DNA from: Biscogniauxia marginata
Lineage: Eukaryota > Ascomycota > Sordariomycetes > Xylariales > Xylariaceae
Reading direction: 5' to 3'
Assembly: GCA_022695795.1 (NCBI GenBank)
Contig: MU404126.1
Span: 124,001-188,000 of the forward strand
Length of the DNA: 64,000 nucleotides
Positions 24,292 through 36,271 of the stretch are shown here, piece by piece (the stretch's first letter is position 1; every line of letters starts with the position of its first letter). The position numbers were made by a program, and so were the translations under genes. A model generated the notes under the pieces. That model saw only the letters and a list, made by a program, of their open reading frames with translations, made no database searches and was not told the origin of the DNA.

Positions 24292-25182
24292 ATGGCTGCT
24301 ACCGACCAATTCAACCTCCAAACCCTCTTTGGGGTGAAAGAGTTCGTGGCCGTAGTGACGGGGGGAGGAACGGGTATTGGACTGATGGCGACACAAGCTC
24401 TGGCTGCGAACGGCGCCAAGGTATACATCACAGGACGACGGCTGGAAGCCCTAGAGAATGCAGCAAAAACTCACCAGCCACGTACTGGCGGTGGCCAGAT
24501 CATCCCGATCGGCCCTTGCGATGTGACCAACAAGGAGGACCTCGAACGCCTCGCGGTTGAGCTGAGCAACAGGGAGAAGCATATCAATCTCCTAGTGTGT
24601 AATGCTGGGATCTCGGGACCTAAAGCAGAGCCCAAGTTTTCGGAAGCCGATGACCTCAAGGCCAGACTCTGGAATAACGAGGACCAGAAGGACTGGCAGG
24701 ACAACTTCAATACGAACGTCACTGCCGTCTACTTCACGACAGTCGCATTCCTCCCTCTCCTCCAAGCGGGCATCCGACCCAAGGGGCCGATGGAACCGTT
24801 CTCCAGCTCTGTCATCACGATCTCGTCCATGTCGGGCATCATGCGCGACGCCCAAGGGCACTTCAGCTACAACACGGCTAAGGGCGCTACGGTGCACCTG
24901 ACTAAGCTCATGTCGGCCGAGTTCCAGAAGGCGGGCGTCCGGGTCAACTCGATCGCGCCGGGGTACTTCCCCAGTGAGATAACCGCCAAGAGTAGCGACG
25001 AGCGGCAGAAGAGCCATGTGCCGCCTGAGAAGATCCAGGAGAAGGGTCATGTGCCGCTGATGCGACCCGGTCGAGAGGAGGAGATGGGCATGACGGTGCT
25101 GTATCTGGCGAAGAACCAGTACGTCAACGGCGAGATTATCGCGGTGGACGGTGGCGTACTAAACGTGATTGCTGGACGGTAA
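24292..25182 (+). CDS. Short-chain dehydrogenase/reductase (intronless)
   Basis: Classical SDR of 296 residues with a Rossmann fold binding NAD(P). The glycine motif TGGGTGIG is near residues 24-31, followed by the cofactor-discriminating segment KVYITGRR. The CNAG motif lies near residue 103, the active-site Ser in ISSMSG and the catalytic YNTAK near 200. The substrate-side PGYFPSEIT motif follows. The catalytic Asn, Ser, Tyr and Lys are all recognisable. The substrate is unknown; the length and the PGYFPSE motif match fungal SDRs often annotated as 3-oxoacyl reductase-like. It lies between unrelated genes, so context gives no pathway. A paralogue-like SDR occurs at 51.8 kb. Confidence 0.93.
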   Translation: MAATDQFNLQTLFGVKEFVAVVTGGGTGIGLMATQALAANGAKVYITGRRLEALENAAKTHQPRTGGGQIIPIGPCDVTNKEDLERLAVELSNREKHINLLVCNAGISGPKAEPKFSEADDLKARLWNNEDQKDWQDNFNTNVTAVYFTTVAFLPLLQAGIRPKGPMEPFSSSVITISSMSGIMRDAQGHFSYNTAKGATVHLTKLMSAEFQKAGVRVNSIAPGYFPSEITAKSSDERQKSHVPPEKIQEKGHVPLMRPGREEEMGMTVLYLAKNQYVNGEIIAVDGGVLNVIAGR

Positions 25183-25705
25183 AATGTGGTGAAGCTTGTG
25201 TGGATGTACTTCTCAGCGATAGATTTACACGGTCGATGATACCTCAGGGGATAACAGTTCATGTATAGAATAGGGGGCACATAAGGATGGGTTCGTAAAA
25301 GCTAATAGAAGTGTAACTGTGAACGATGGTATGCAAAAGGATCGCAATTGAGAACAGGAAAAACCAGTCTTACGTCTGATATTCCCAGAGGCCCAGATAT
25401 AAGAGCTTCAAGTAGGTTTTATTTCAAGACGTACTCAAGTTTTTGATAATTTACATATTGTGTTTTCTGCTTGTGATGATAAAAGACAATCAATACTGGC
25501 ACCACTTATATGAAGGTGTCACGGTTAGGAGAGTAGTCAGCGTGCACGGGCCATATAAGAAGCCCAAACCCTGACTAATACTAAAATCGAGTCATCGCGG
25601 ATCCTAGCTGACTTAAGGTTGTTGTTATTTCATCAACCTTTTGTTTTCGCTAAGGTCTGCGATCTCTTTCGCAAAACAGTCGAGACACCCACGAACTCAA
25701 CTGTT
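25183..25705. other. Intergenic region
   Basis: No gene is seen; the sequence is moderately AT-rich. Confidence 0.6.
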
Positions 25706-27257
25706 ATGCCTAAGAAAAGACATTATAACAATAAATACTCAAAACCTCCTTCCGTCGCTCCGGCATCACTAAGCCTCTCGTCCTCGTCGCAACAGACTTC
25801 TCGTAAGCTCGCACCCCGCAACTCCACCCACGACCGACCTATACCTATGCATACCTGCTACTGTTATCGTCTAATAAGGCATGCTAACGCCAAGCTGATG
25901 ATCAGGAAATCATGATCGTTCGGTCAACGAGCTCCTCGCAAACCTGCGACGAACCAATCCAAACTCCAATGATGCTGCGAGGACCAATTTTCCCCTAGCG
26001 ACGCCGAGCGTCCCGCCGACCATCCGCCAGATCCTGCAAATTCCCGAGACTCCCGCGCCAGCCCCGCGCCGGCCGCAGAGGCGAGAGATCAACGGCCGAC
26101 GGGCGCCGCCTGGTCCACCACCGCCCCGTAGCTGGGTATCGCTCTCCCAGTCTCGCCATGCGCCGCCGAGTCTCAAGGCGGATTCCGCAGGACAGATCCA
26201 GCATTGGCCGCTGCCGGGTGCTTATTCTCCCGGCGAGGGAAGTCTGGTAGACATGGTTATGCGGCGGATGGCGCTAGATTGGGAACAACAGCGTGACTGG
26301 AACCGGTTCTATCTGTATACATTACCGAGTCGCGTGAGGACAGCGCTGCTGAGCTACGTGTCACAGCTCTACGAGCCGGGCCTGTCGGTTCATGACCTAC
26401 GGCTTGTACTAGCCGGACCCCCGGAGGAGGAGCTTGCAGAGTACGATGTGGAAAGGGTTAATTTCGACACGCTGAATGGAGATGCCTTTTACCTAGATCT
26501 GGCGGGATCTATCGGAAAATCCTTAACGTTAAAGGAACTGAGCGAGCTACTCTGCCCCCCTAAAATCAATCCCGACGCCCTTCTTCAGGATTCTTGGGAT
26601 GCGCCAGAGCCAACGCCTGGACCAGTACAGTTGCTTCCGAACCTGACGCATCTATCGCTCGCGGTCGATCCAAGCTCTAGCCCCTCGGTTTCCTGGAAAC
26701 AACTGCTCTCCCTGGCTGGCAAGATGTCGAAGCTGACGCATCTGAGTCTGGCCGGCTGGCCCGAACCCTCTTTAACGCCTAACACAAAATTCGCAAGAGT
26801 CACGTCGCTAGCGACGGGCCAGTCCATCCAGTACGGCGGGACGGGGCCCTATAGCCATAATCTAGATGGCGACTGGTCTGAGGCAATCCTCGTGTTGAAG
26901 CGCCTGAGCAAGACGCTCTACGGTCTGGAGTACCTCGATCTGACAGGGTGCGCGGATTGGGTTCCGGCGCTGATGGAGGAGTCAGACGGCGATTTCGTCA
27001 TCGACTTCGTCGACTGGGCGGGCGACTGGGGCAAGATAACGACGCTGAGGTTGAATTCCGGCTACGCGCTCGCGGACGAGTCCTCCAAGGCCGAAGTCCT
27101 CCGTATGTCCGAGTGGATAGACTCGGCGACCGCGGTAGAGAAGCACATCCGAGCCCAGCGGTCGGGTCGGGGCCGTTGGATCACGGTTGAGAAAGACATC
27201 CTCCCCGACGCCGCTAAGGCCCTGGTGGAGCACGAACGACTGAGAAATGCTCAGTGA
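25706..27257 (+). CDS. Conserved fungal protein with leucine-rich C-terminal region
   Basis: Two exons, 25,706-25,802 and 25,906-27,257, joined in phase through an intron with donor GTAAGC, branch GCTAAC and acceptor CAG, giving 482 residues. The N-terminus is basic and Ser-rich. It is followed by RSVNELLANLRRT and a Pro/Arg-rich segment (PSVPPTIRQILQIP, RRAPPGPPPPRSW) that I recall from conserved but unnamed fungal proteins. The rest contains leucine-rich-repeat-like strands (LPNLTHLSLAV, MSKLTHLSLAGW, LYGLEYLDLTGC, KITTLRLNSG), suggesting a short curved LRR solenoid for protein binding. There is no signal peptide or transmembrane span. An F-box-like adaptor role is possible, but no F-box is visible. 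The exact function is unknown. Confidence 0.82.
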
Positions 27258-28886
27258 TACATACCCTGGGAGAGATAAGATAGTCGAGTTATATATTCAA
27301 ATAAATATTAAATATCTCAGCGTATATGAAAGATAACATGGCTTTCCCGGAAGGATGTGGTCTGAGAAATAATCATGTGCTGTATCAAATTGCAATATCT
27401 GTTCATGTAATACTACCCCTTTCCCTACCAGGCAACCTGATGAAACCCCTTTATTACGGGGGGAAATATATAAGGATATCCCGAGAACCCAGAACATACA
27501 GGCAGGCCATCTCGTGGATTTTCCACTTTTCCGTGGACCGGCCTCCAACTTGCGGTAGACAAGGTCGAGCACCACCCGAGTCACCGGACATATCGGATCC
27601 GAGTGGAGCACCGGTGAGTGTAGGTGCCTACGGATCCCGATGGGGAAGTAAGCGGGTCCCTAGACGGAGCCGATATTTTAAAACTGCATATATTAAACAC
27701 CGCCATAGTTTTCTACTAATTAGCGCTCGGGTCCTCCTAGCGATAGTGTATACTGTATGGATACGATGTCAATGTGTATATATATAGACAGGAGCTCTTG
27801 CGCGGCACAGCCATTATCTTGATGCTAGGACTCTCCAATAAATATCTACCTATGACACTACACTGCGTTGTGGGTCGTATGAAGTTGTCGTGACTCTCTA
27901 GTGGATAGCAACTATGAGTCAAGACTAAAAATACCAAGGTCGTGAGTCTTGATGCCTTACCTAACATGAATTTATTAGACTTAGGTACTAACTAATTACA
28001 CACATACCTAAGCGCCTGCGAAACGACGGTTTCGAGAGCCTGCCAAGAGGGACTGACGTATGGCTGTCAGTTCGTTTCCCATGTCTCTTCTCGGATGGAC
28101 GACCCGATCGCTGTGTAACCGCCAACGTGGGAGACAGAAATTGACTGGTCGAGAACAGGTTTCGTTTCTGCACGGAAGCCCCGTGCAAGGATCCCCCAGC
28201 CTCCTTGGACCCTAATGACGTATCGTGATGCGCGCCGTCGGCCAATCAGCGCGGCGGATCTGGACCAAAGTAGGCATAACTGGGAATGAGGAAAACCCCC
28301 CCGCGATTCATGTGATAAAACGCTTCAATCTTCCCTTTGTCTTTATTGAATCTCGACAAGGCCGTTGACACCTTTGCATACACCAGACGTTAACAGGGGC
28401 GGTCTGTTGGCTGGCTAGGGACAATGCGTGCTGGCTACACCTATCAGGCAACCCCCCAAAAAGGGGAGAGGGCCTCCGTGTCTTGTTCCCGGTGCCGTGG
28501 ATAAAAAATATCCTAGTCGAATGAAATGATCACCCTCTGATGCCACGCTAGGTAGTTAGTAAGTATATCCAGTATTCGGTGTTGCATCATGGCTTCCAAT
28601 AATCGATGTGTTGGCCTCGAGTAGCTTCGTTTCATTTCCACATGTACCATCTTCTTTGTCCTCCTGTGCTACACCTTGTCGCCTAAATACCTACCCTATC
28701 CTCAGACATCACGTATGAGCACCCTCCCCTCCTGAGTGACATATTCCGATGTATCGAGAATCTTGAGATTGCAAAATTCCCACCTAATATTCGGCCACCA
28801 ACATACCGATCTTACCTACATACATACTATCACCTCATACACGAATTATCATACCTACACAGAGAACCATACATACTACCACGACC
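27258..28886. other. Intergenic region upstream of the SUR7-like gene
   Basis: No gene is supported. AT-rich patches near 27,290-27,320 and 27,770-27,790 follow the preceding gene. A TGACGT/CCAAT pair is listed separately. Confidence 0.6.
28216..28248 (+). promoter_or_regulatory. CRE-like TGACGT and CCAAT box
   Basis: TGACGT at 28,216-28,221 (bZIP-type half/full CRE-like core) lies 20 bases before CCAATCA at 28,242-28,248 (CCAAT-binding complex core). They sit about 640-670 bases upstream of the SUR7-like start. The motifs are short, so function is only suggested. Confidence 0.3.
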
Positions 28887-30137
28887 ATGCGCGAGAGTAG
28901 GATTAGGCCTTTGCTTGTGGTTATTCCACTACTGCTCTCCATCGTCGGCTTCGTGCTGGCGATGCTGGCGCTCTTTGCCGGCACAGGGCCACAACAACAA
29001 GCAATGGAGGACTACCATCTCATCGCAGTACGCCAACCGCCCGATACTGTACATGTGACATATATGGCCCTCGAAAATGACTAACAAGACAAACTTCCCT
29101 AGATCAACATGTCCAACTTCGGCCACGATCTCATCGCGTCTGCTACGTCTTCGAGCCCGGAGCCGACGGCGACGGGCGACGGCAGCTTCTGGGACGACAT
29201 CGAGAACGGCCTGAACGACATCGGCGACGGCATCACGGACGGGCTGAACGACATCGCAAATGACTACGCGGACAGGCTTGCCGAGGAGCTCGGGATTTCC
29301 CAGTGGTATAGCCTGCACATCATGACGGCCTGCGAGGGAGACTTTGCGCCGAACGCGACGACGCCGGGGGCTTGGTATAATACTACCAACTGTACGACCC
29401 AACAGCCAGGAGGTATGTTCGCCAAACCAGAAAAAAAAAAGAAAAAAAAAAGAAAAAAAGTCCTAAGTTGTGTATACGGAGAGCATATCTAACATTGACT
29501 TTGTTCTCCAGTCCAACTCAACCTCACCGAAGTCCTAACCCGGGAGATCGACGCGGGGCCCCTGGACATCAACGTGGCCGACATACCGCTCCCGGACGCG
29601 ATCGCCGAGACGGTCGAGTACCTCAACAGCTTCCTCCTCGCGCTCTTCATCCTCTACGTGCTCGGCAGCGGGTTCTCGGGTCTCAGCTTCCTCGGGGCCG
29701 TCGTCGCGCTCACGCTGCGGCACCGCCGCAGCAGCAGCAGCAATAGCAATAGCATCATAGGCGTGGGCAGGGGCGCGATGCTGGCCAACGGGGCCCTCGC
29801 GGGGCTCGCGGCCCTGGCGCTCGCGATCGGCAGCGCCGTCGCGACGGCGGTGTCGCGCCGGGGCGTGGCCGAGATCAACGAGCGCGGCGCCGGCGCCGGC
29901 GTCTCGGCCATACCCGGGGAGAAGTTCCTGATCGTCTCGTGGGTCGCGTTCGCCGTCATGTTCGTGACGCTGCTGTTCTGGACCGTGCCCTGCTGCCTCC
30001 CGCGGACTCGCGGCGGCCACGGCGCCGCGAGGTCCTCGCATCCCGTCTACGACAGCGCCGAGAAGGGGGCCCGCGTGGGCGTGGGCGGAGGCGGCAGGCG
30101 CGGTGGGTTGTTGGGCTTCTTTGGACGGCGGCGCTAA
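28887..30137 (+). CDS. SUR7/PalI family four-span membrane protein
   Basis: Family members sit in the fungal plasma membrane, in eisosome/MCC domains (SUR7) or in pH signalling (PalI/Rim9). Three exons, 28,887-29,027, 29,103-29,412 and 29,512-30,137, all in phase, give 358 residues. Splice signals are GTACGC/CTAG with branch CTAAC, and GTATGT/CCAG. A first membrane span lies at residues about 9-32. A large extracellular loop follows with N-glycosylation sites (NAT, NTT, NCT, NLT) and a HIMTACEGDF motif near the conserved Cys region. Three more spans lie around residues 190-225, 245-270 and 290-315. The basic, glycine-rich tail is probably cytoplasmic. SUR7 versus PalI subgroup cannot be settled by eye. 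Confidence 0.87.
29431..29459 (+). repeat. A-rich tract in intron 2 of the SUR7-like gene
   Basis: Almost pure adenine with scattered G, inside the second intron. Confidence 0.7.
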
Positions 30138-31151
30138 AGGGCGTTGGGTGGAGGGCGGTTGAAGCTTACGTTGGGTTTTTTTTACTTGTCTGTACTAATA
30201 CGCTACCTAGGTAGGTAGGTAGGTAGGTCTTACCTGGTAATGGATATGAGAAGAGAGGGAGGAGAGAAAAGGAGGGACGAGGGAGGGTCGTGCATCATGA
30301 TACCACGTCGATGAGAAATGAGGGAAGCGTTGCTTTTGTTCTCTTCTTTCTTATTTTTTTTTGTCTTTTTTTGTTATGTTATTGAGGGATAGATACCCGG
30401 CTTTACCTAGTATTCCAAGGTCGTTAGCTTGGTAAATAGGTACCTAGACTACGTGAGCAATGGAAATAAGTAGTCATTTGTAACTGCATATTCTGCGAGT
30501 TATTCGCTTTTATACATCTTCATATCCATCTGTCTGACTTATATCAACACTAGTAAGATAAGAATTAGCCCAAGTCGTTGAGTTCCACTTAAAAGAAAAC
30601 GACGAGGGGTAGGTAGGTTCACCTTTTCCCCACGAACTATAGAATAAGATAAGAGGAATTATTAGTACTAGTATTTAGTTAGTATACAGGAATCCCCCCA
30701 CCGGCAAGCAAGTTGGTCACGAGTTCGCCGAGTCGGTAGGTAGATCATTCCAAGCCGGGCTGCGTGATTGGGCTAAGCGGCAGGACCCTTCCTACCTGTC
30801 TAGCTCCCAGTGGCGTCAGGCCTTCCTCCCTTAACCGTTTACGACGTTGGCGGGTTCCACCGAGGACCACAGGCCTCGAAATGATCGTCCTGTTTGTTAA
30901 CCACCCAACCAACCTCTCGCTGTCTTACATGCAAAATGCCCGATAGATGGGGGGGACGATAGATACAAATTCACATTTCCTTTCCGTCTTCCTTTCTTTT
31001 TTCCCTTTTCTTTTTCTCTCTCTCTTTTCGTTGGGTCCTTTTCGTCTTTAGTCCAAGGTTCAGTTTGCTGGTCACCGGTCCTCGTGGCTTATACGCGCAA
31101 CATAGCACAGCGACTCTCTCCGTCTAGAGACAGACTTCCCCCCTTTCCAAT
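30138..31151. other. Intergenic region between SUR7-like and MscL-like genes
   Basis: The genes are in tandem. The stretch carries a TAGG repeat and C/T-rich DNA (30,970-31,045) just before the MscL-like start, typical of a fungal core promoter. Confidence 0.6.
30208..30228. repeat. (TAGG)5 microsatellite
   Basis: Tandem TAGG units directly after TACC, forming the local palindrome TACCTAGGTA. This motif recurs in many intergenic parts of the window. Confidence 0.85.
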
Positions 31152-32313
31152 ATGGCCCCGTCGTACGGGTCGGTTTCCGACGAGGAGTCGCGTAACCTCC
31201 TGCAGGAGGGCGAGCGCCGAGCTAAGCGCGCCTGGTCCGGATTCATCGACTTTGCCTTCTCGGGAAACATCCTCGAGATCGCCTTCGGTCTGATGTGAGT
31301 ATTGCAATGTAGCCCGAAATTGACGTAGAACAGCCCACCCTACTTGTCTTCTGTCCTGGGGGGTCAACAATATCTGGATTATGATGGTTTGGGGACGGTT
31401 CAACGTAACACAATCCCCCTAAAGACCCCTACATGCAAGATCAAGATCTTGTCTTGATACTTTGCTTGCATAGAATGACGCTCCTCCACCGAGACTATTC
31501 ATTGCCTTATATACGGCTATCTTCTGCGGTTTTATATATTGTGCTGACTATGATACATCGAAAAATAGACTTGCGAATGCGTTCACGACCGTCACGACGT
31601 CGTTCGTGAATGATATCCTCCTGCCGCCTCTTTCCGTCATTCTTCCTCTAAACCGGAATATGGATGAGAAGTTCGCTATACTCAAGCCTGGACCCAAGTA
31701 TGAGGAACTAAAAGGCTATGGTAAGTAAGGAAACGCAGTTGTTATGGAGTTCCTCCTCCTGTTTATCATAAAATCTTCCGGTCGCTTACTACTTGTTCTT
31801 ATACTGATAATTGGTAGTATGAACTGTCACTATTTTATTGCCCCGACATTATAAGTATCTCGTCGCGGCTCTTGAACTGGGTAATAACAAATAGTAGACT
31901 ACGGTCTTTCAAGCGCAAGAGGACGGCGCTGTTGTGCTGGCTTATGGGTAAGAGACAGTTGTTCCCATCGCAGACTCTTCAACCCCCTTCCCAACCAACA
32001 GTCAGGAGTTTGTCTAGAAGATACATAAGGCTAACTTTGTTTATGCAGCGGCTTCATAAGCAAGTTCATAAGTTTCCTGGGTTTAGGAATCGCGCTCTAC
32101 TGTCTAGCCGCCCTTTACCAGTACTTCTCCAAGGACCCAATCATCAAGCGTACCGTCAAGTGTCGATACTGCAAGAAGAAAATAAGCGAGAAGGTCAGTA
32201 GCTCTGCTTCTAGAAAACTGCGCACGTGATAAGAAACTCACAGTCACGTCTAGGCTATTCGATGTGTAAACTGCACTAGCTGGCTTGATGGCCGAGAAGA
32301 GCGAATGCGATGA
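31152..32313 (+). CDS. MscL-like large-conductance mechanosensitive channel, with one phase conflict
   Basis: MscL opens under membrane tension; it is chiefly bacterial, with known homologues in some filamentous fungi. Exons: 31,152-31,294, 31,569-31,720, 31,898-31,947, 32,049-32,193 and 32,254-32,313. Visible parts: WSGFIDFAFSGNILEIAFGL then LANAFTTVTTSFVNDILLPP (first span and gate), TVFQAQEDGAVVLAYG, FISKFISFLGLGIALYCLA (second span), and a zinc-ribbon-like tail with CRYC and CVNC. All splice signals are canonical. The sum is 550 bases, one more than a multiple of three, because exon 2 ends in phase 1 while exon 3 is needed in phase 0. An assembly error, an unseen microexon or a genuine frameshift could explain this. 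Without the extra base the protein would have about 182 residues. Confidence 0.75.
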
Positions 32314-32597
32314 TGACTCTTTAGGATGAAACAACCTGCACATTGCATGGGGTCGGGGTTCTGTTTTGCTATCGTCCCCTCTAGAGCTGGCACTTATATA
32401 CATAGATCATTCATAGATTGTGCTTCCGGGTAGACTGGTTGAAAGACCGATTACGGTTCAAGTTTGTTTACCGTTGGCATGGGCGTGGGCATGGGTTGAG
32501 GTTCATCATATATTCATTCTCGGCGTTGTGTTTCATTGATATACCTAAATCATACAGTATGTAAACCCCCCTTTCAATTCAACAATCCGATGGCAAA

Positions 32598-33969
32598 TCA
32601 GTCATCATTTATGTCACGCTTCTTCTTCATACATGGGCTCCAAAATTGCTTCGTCGTCGTCGGAGCTCCAGGTTGTGTAGGAAACGGCGGGAAACCTCCT
32701 GGCGGCACCGTAAAGTTCCACTTGGGAGAGGTGTCGACACCTCCATCTTCGTAGTGCCACGCACCCGACGAGACAAACTGCGTCTGGTCAGCCGTGCTGT
32801 TGATGCCGATGGTGGCCCACATCAGCAGGCCGTCGGCCGGGTCCTCGCTCAGCATGACGTAGTCGAGCAGGGGGTCATAGTCTCGGCTCGCCTGCTGCGC
32901 GGCCAGGAAGTCCTCCCGCGTGTGGGTCAGGCGCATCGAGTTGCTCGAGTAGGGCGGCATGCCCTCGACGGCGTTGATGAGCTCCTGGTCGAAGTAGAGC
33001 TGGCCGATGTGGTTGACGCGGCCGCCGGCGTAGGTGCCGTTGCCGAGGAGGCGCGCGCCGCGGTTGCTCGTGACGTGGATGTGGTTGACGCGGCCCTGGT
33101 AGTGGCCCGGGAAGACGGTGTCGAACTCGGCGACGCCCTCGGCGTCGCTGACCTGCACGCCGCGCAGGAACGTGGTGTCGAGCCCGGCGCCGGCGACGAC
33201 GCCCGAGTACGCCCCCGTCGCGTTGGCGTGCCACACGTCGACGAGCATGCCGCCCGCGGGCGCGCACGTCGACGCGTCCACGAACTGCAGGTCCAGGTGC
33301 ACCGGCACCCCGCCCTCCGACTCGGCCACGTCCGACCGGATCAGCTCCCCGCCCACCCAGTACGGCCCGATGATGGTCTCGGGCGCCAGCCCGACCGTCG
33401 CGTTCGACCCGAAGATGGTCCCGTGCGGCGTCGTCTCGTCCCAGTCCACCGCGTCGCTCCGGTCGTGGCACGTCTGCAGGTACGCGTCCAGCGCCTCCTG
33501 GTCGCGCTTCGCGAGCATGCGGGCTGGGGACGTCCCCTTCGTGTTAGTACCAGGGTGGGCAATTTGTTGTTGTAGTCTAAAGATTTCAAAAGAATTTGGG
33601 GGGGGGAGGTTGCCCATGTGGTTATCACCCCCTTTTACCCCTATATGATATTCTACAGGAATAGGAAGAAAGGGAAAGGGAGGGAGGGAAGAACCAGAAA
33701 TTCAACGCACCATCCTCAAGGCCGCGCTTCTCGCGCAGCTCGGCCGCCTTGGCTGCCCTCCGCAACACCGCTCGCCTCTCCAGTGCCTGGCCTGCTGCGC
33801 TACCCTTACATTGCGCGAGCGTGGTCTCGGCGTTGCGTATCCCGATCTCGTTGTGCCGCAGGTCGCGGTGGCGCTTGGCCGCGTCGTGGTGCTCGCCCGG
33901 GTGGGCAAGTGCTACGGTACCGAAGAACGACGCCGTCGCCGCGAGCGCTGCCATCGTGAGTTTCACCAT
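32598..33969 (-). CDS. Secreted intradiol ring-cleavage dioxygenase
   Basis: A non-haem Fe(III) enzyme of the catechol/protocatechuate intradiol type, here extracellular; it likely cleaves catechols from lignin or plant phenolics. Two exons, 33,969-33,711 and 33,523-32,598, joined in phase (donor GTGCGT, branch ACTAAC, acceptor CCCAG), give 394 residues. Residues about 1-22 (MVKLTMAALAATASFFGTVALA) resemble a signal peptide and are followed by a His-rich HPGEHH segment. Iron ligands are visible: Tyr in IIGPYWVGG, and Tyr, His and His in GHYQGRVNHIHV. Other family features are VDVWHANATGAYSG and GQLYFDQ. N-glycosylation sequons (NAT, NGT, NST) fit secretion. The 3-prime end faces the MscL-like gene. 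Confidence 0.92.
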
Positions 33970-36271
33970 CGTTTTTATCCCGGGCGTGGTAATGGTGAAG
34001 CGAAATAGAAGACGAAGACGTACTCAATAATCGCCCAGGAAGCCAGCGGGAATAGGAAAGAGATAGAGAAGTGAAAAGGGGGATATTTATGGATTCCGAG
34101 GGGCTACATCTATCTATCTATATGTTTTACTCCGGGGGGGGATTTTAGATCCTCCATGAGCCGAGCCGAAGATAAGATCTACTCTCACTTTACTCTTCTG
34201 GGCCGGGGGTTGAAAGGGACAAGCTTAGCCGCCATCGAAAGATTACGTGGATATGCCTATTCGAGAAAAGATAGTTGTACGAGGCAGTTTAATACAATAT
34301 GGGAGACCCCTGCCATTTTGGAAGGAATAATAAGGATATGGTAAGGGGAAGGGAAAAAGATGAGTACGGTCTTTTCTACCGAGTCCTTGGCCGAACTTCG
34401 TTCAAGACCGTAACGATGATGATACTATTCTGCCAAGAGATCATCGTACACAATTTACCCCTCCTGGGCGGACGTAATTATATCTATATGTTCATATATA
34501 CAGTCTAGTTAATTTTTCCCCATGGGGAGCGCAGCGTGATGAAGAGCCGGGTGAATGGTGTGCGCTGGGCATAATCTTTTTTCTGTGTTGACCAATTGCC
34601 GAATCTTGGTTAGTCCGGCCACGTCTTGTTTCCCCAGACCACGCATCAAAAGAGCCGAAGAGGGTCAATTTGGGGAAATACTACTATAGAGAACCGCTGG
34701 CGCGGCTGAATTGCAACCTGCTAAGTAGGTAATATAATGGAAACTAGGGCCCCGGATTGTGGGGTGCTCTCTTGGCCGCGTGTAAGTACGCATGAGAGGG
34801 ATGTAGTGTGATAGGGGACGTATATAGGTAGGTAAGGGTGCTCGAAAAGTTTAGCCATTATTCCAATTTTATCATGGTGGTTGCTGTCGAGGGCGTGGCT
34901 TTCATTTCAACCCAAGTAGCTTTGTCAATTGGAGACCTTGCCTTTATTCACGTACAAGATTTCAGGGAATCATACCTAGCTACTAAGCAGTTAGTTATGA
35001 ACCATTAATAAAGGTAGGAAATTATCATGATATATCCTTAGTATATAGGAAGTAGCAAAGTAGTTATTGCACGTAGAACTAGAACTACATGAGGAAGCGG
35101 TCCTTTTGCACCCAAATGCCTCCTTCGTTGCCCATCGTGTTTAGTACTAATTTTGCTCCTTCCCCGTTGTAAGCATCCCCAAGCTCGTCCCTTAATAGTT
35201 TGGTGAAAGGCCTCGTTTTTAACAGCGCGTCTTTGGAGGAAAATAGACAGGCGTAAGTAGTAATATTTTGACAGTCTTATAAACTTCTGTTTTTTCTTCG
35301 CTAAAGGGAATCAATTACACTCCGAATTGAGTACACAACTTGGCGTATTAAAAAAAAAGCGTGCCTGACTCTAATCTTAACTGAAGCTCGTGAGAACTTT
35401 TTGTATTATCGGGCCTTATTTTTACGATTCACATATCTTGGATGGAGATGTGGCACTAAATATTTTTTGCTCGCCGAGTATCCTGCATGTTTGTTACTGT
35501 CGCTGCCATAGGTATGAAGACATGCGAGTATTCTACCGTCCCTAAGTGGACCGGAAGGTTAACTAAGATAAGTGAAATACTATGACTTTATAACAAATTT
35601 AAATATAAATCATCAGTAAATAAACTAGACACGACGCTAGAATTTCGGTTGCTCTACAGAACATCCTATTTACGTAGCTTGCAGTGGGTCATGTTCCAGC
35701 AGCAGGGTGTAAACAAGAAGTGTATATATTAATAAGCTTATATACTGGGCTTTAAGGAGCGACAGATGGCTAACAACATTAAATGCCTCCCCATATTAGT
35801 TATATAGAAGTTTTTAATTGTCGTACAACTATTAGTTATAGTCACTTTGGATATATCTTTGCACGGAGCCTTTTTTGCTTATAAGTGGTCTACCAAGCTG
35901 CCCCTGAACTAACTCAAGTCTTAGTGTAAATCGCACTATCTGTCAATTATAAGACTTCTAAATATAACTCGAAGATGGCTAATAAAGGTTCTGGTTCTGC
36001 GAGAAATTCTAGCTTCAAACGGTGAGCATACTCCGAAGCTTACAACCACTGTTTGTGATTCCTTTGAAACTACCTAGGTAAATAGATAGCATAACTTAGG
36101 ACGAAGAGTTATAATAACTAATTCATACGTCGTTATATGACGGTATTGTATGATGCACCTTTAGGCAAGGAAGAATCTTTATGCAAGTGAATTATTAATG
36201 AATTTACTATTCCAAGTACTTTTATAAGTTTGATTGCGACGAAATCCTGGCCGTAGCCCTAGAATATACTT
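33970..36271. other. Intergenic region grading into AT-rich island
   Basis: The first kilobase is the promoter side of the dioxygenase. From about 34,860 the DNA becomes AT-rich and is broken by stops in all frames, with no gene supported. This is the left edge of a relic-bearing island that runs to about 38.4 kb. Confidence 0.6.

Noticed and set aside
32646..33575. 309-codon plus-strand frame over the dioxygenase
   Set aside because: It is an antisense shadow of a GC-rich exon, with Arg/Val repeats and no motif.
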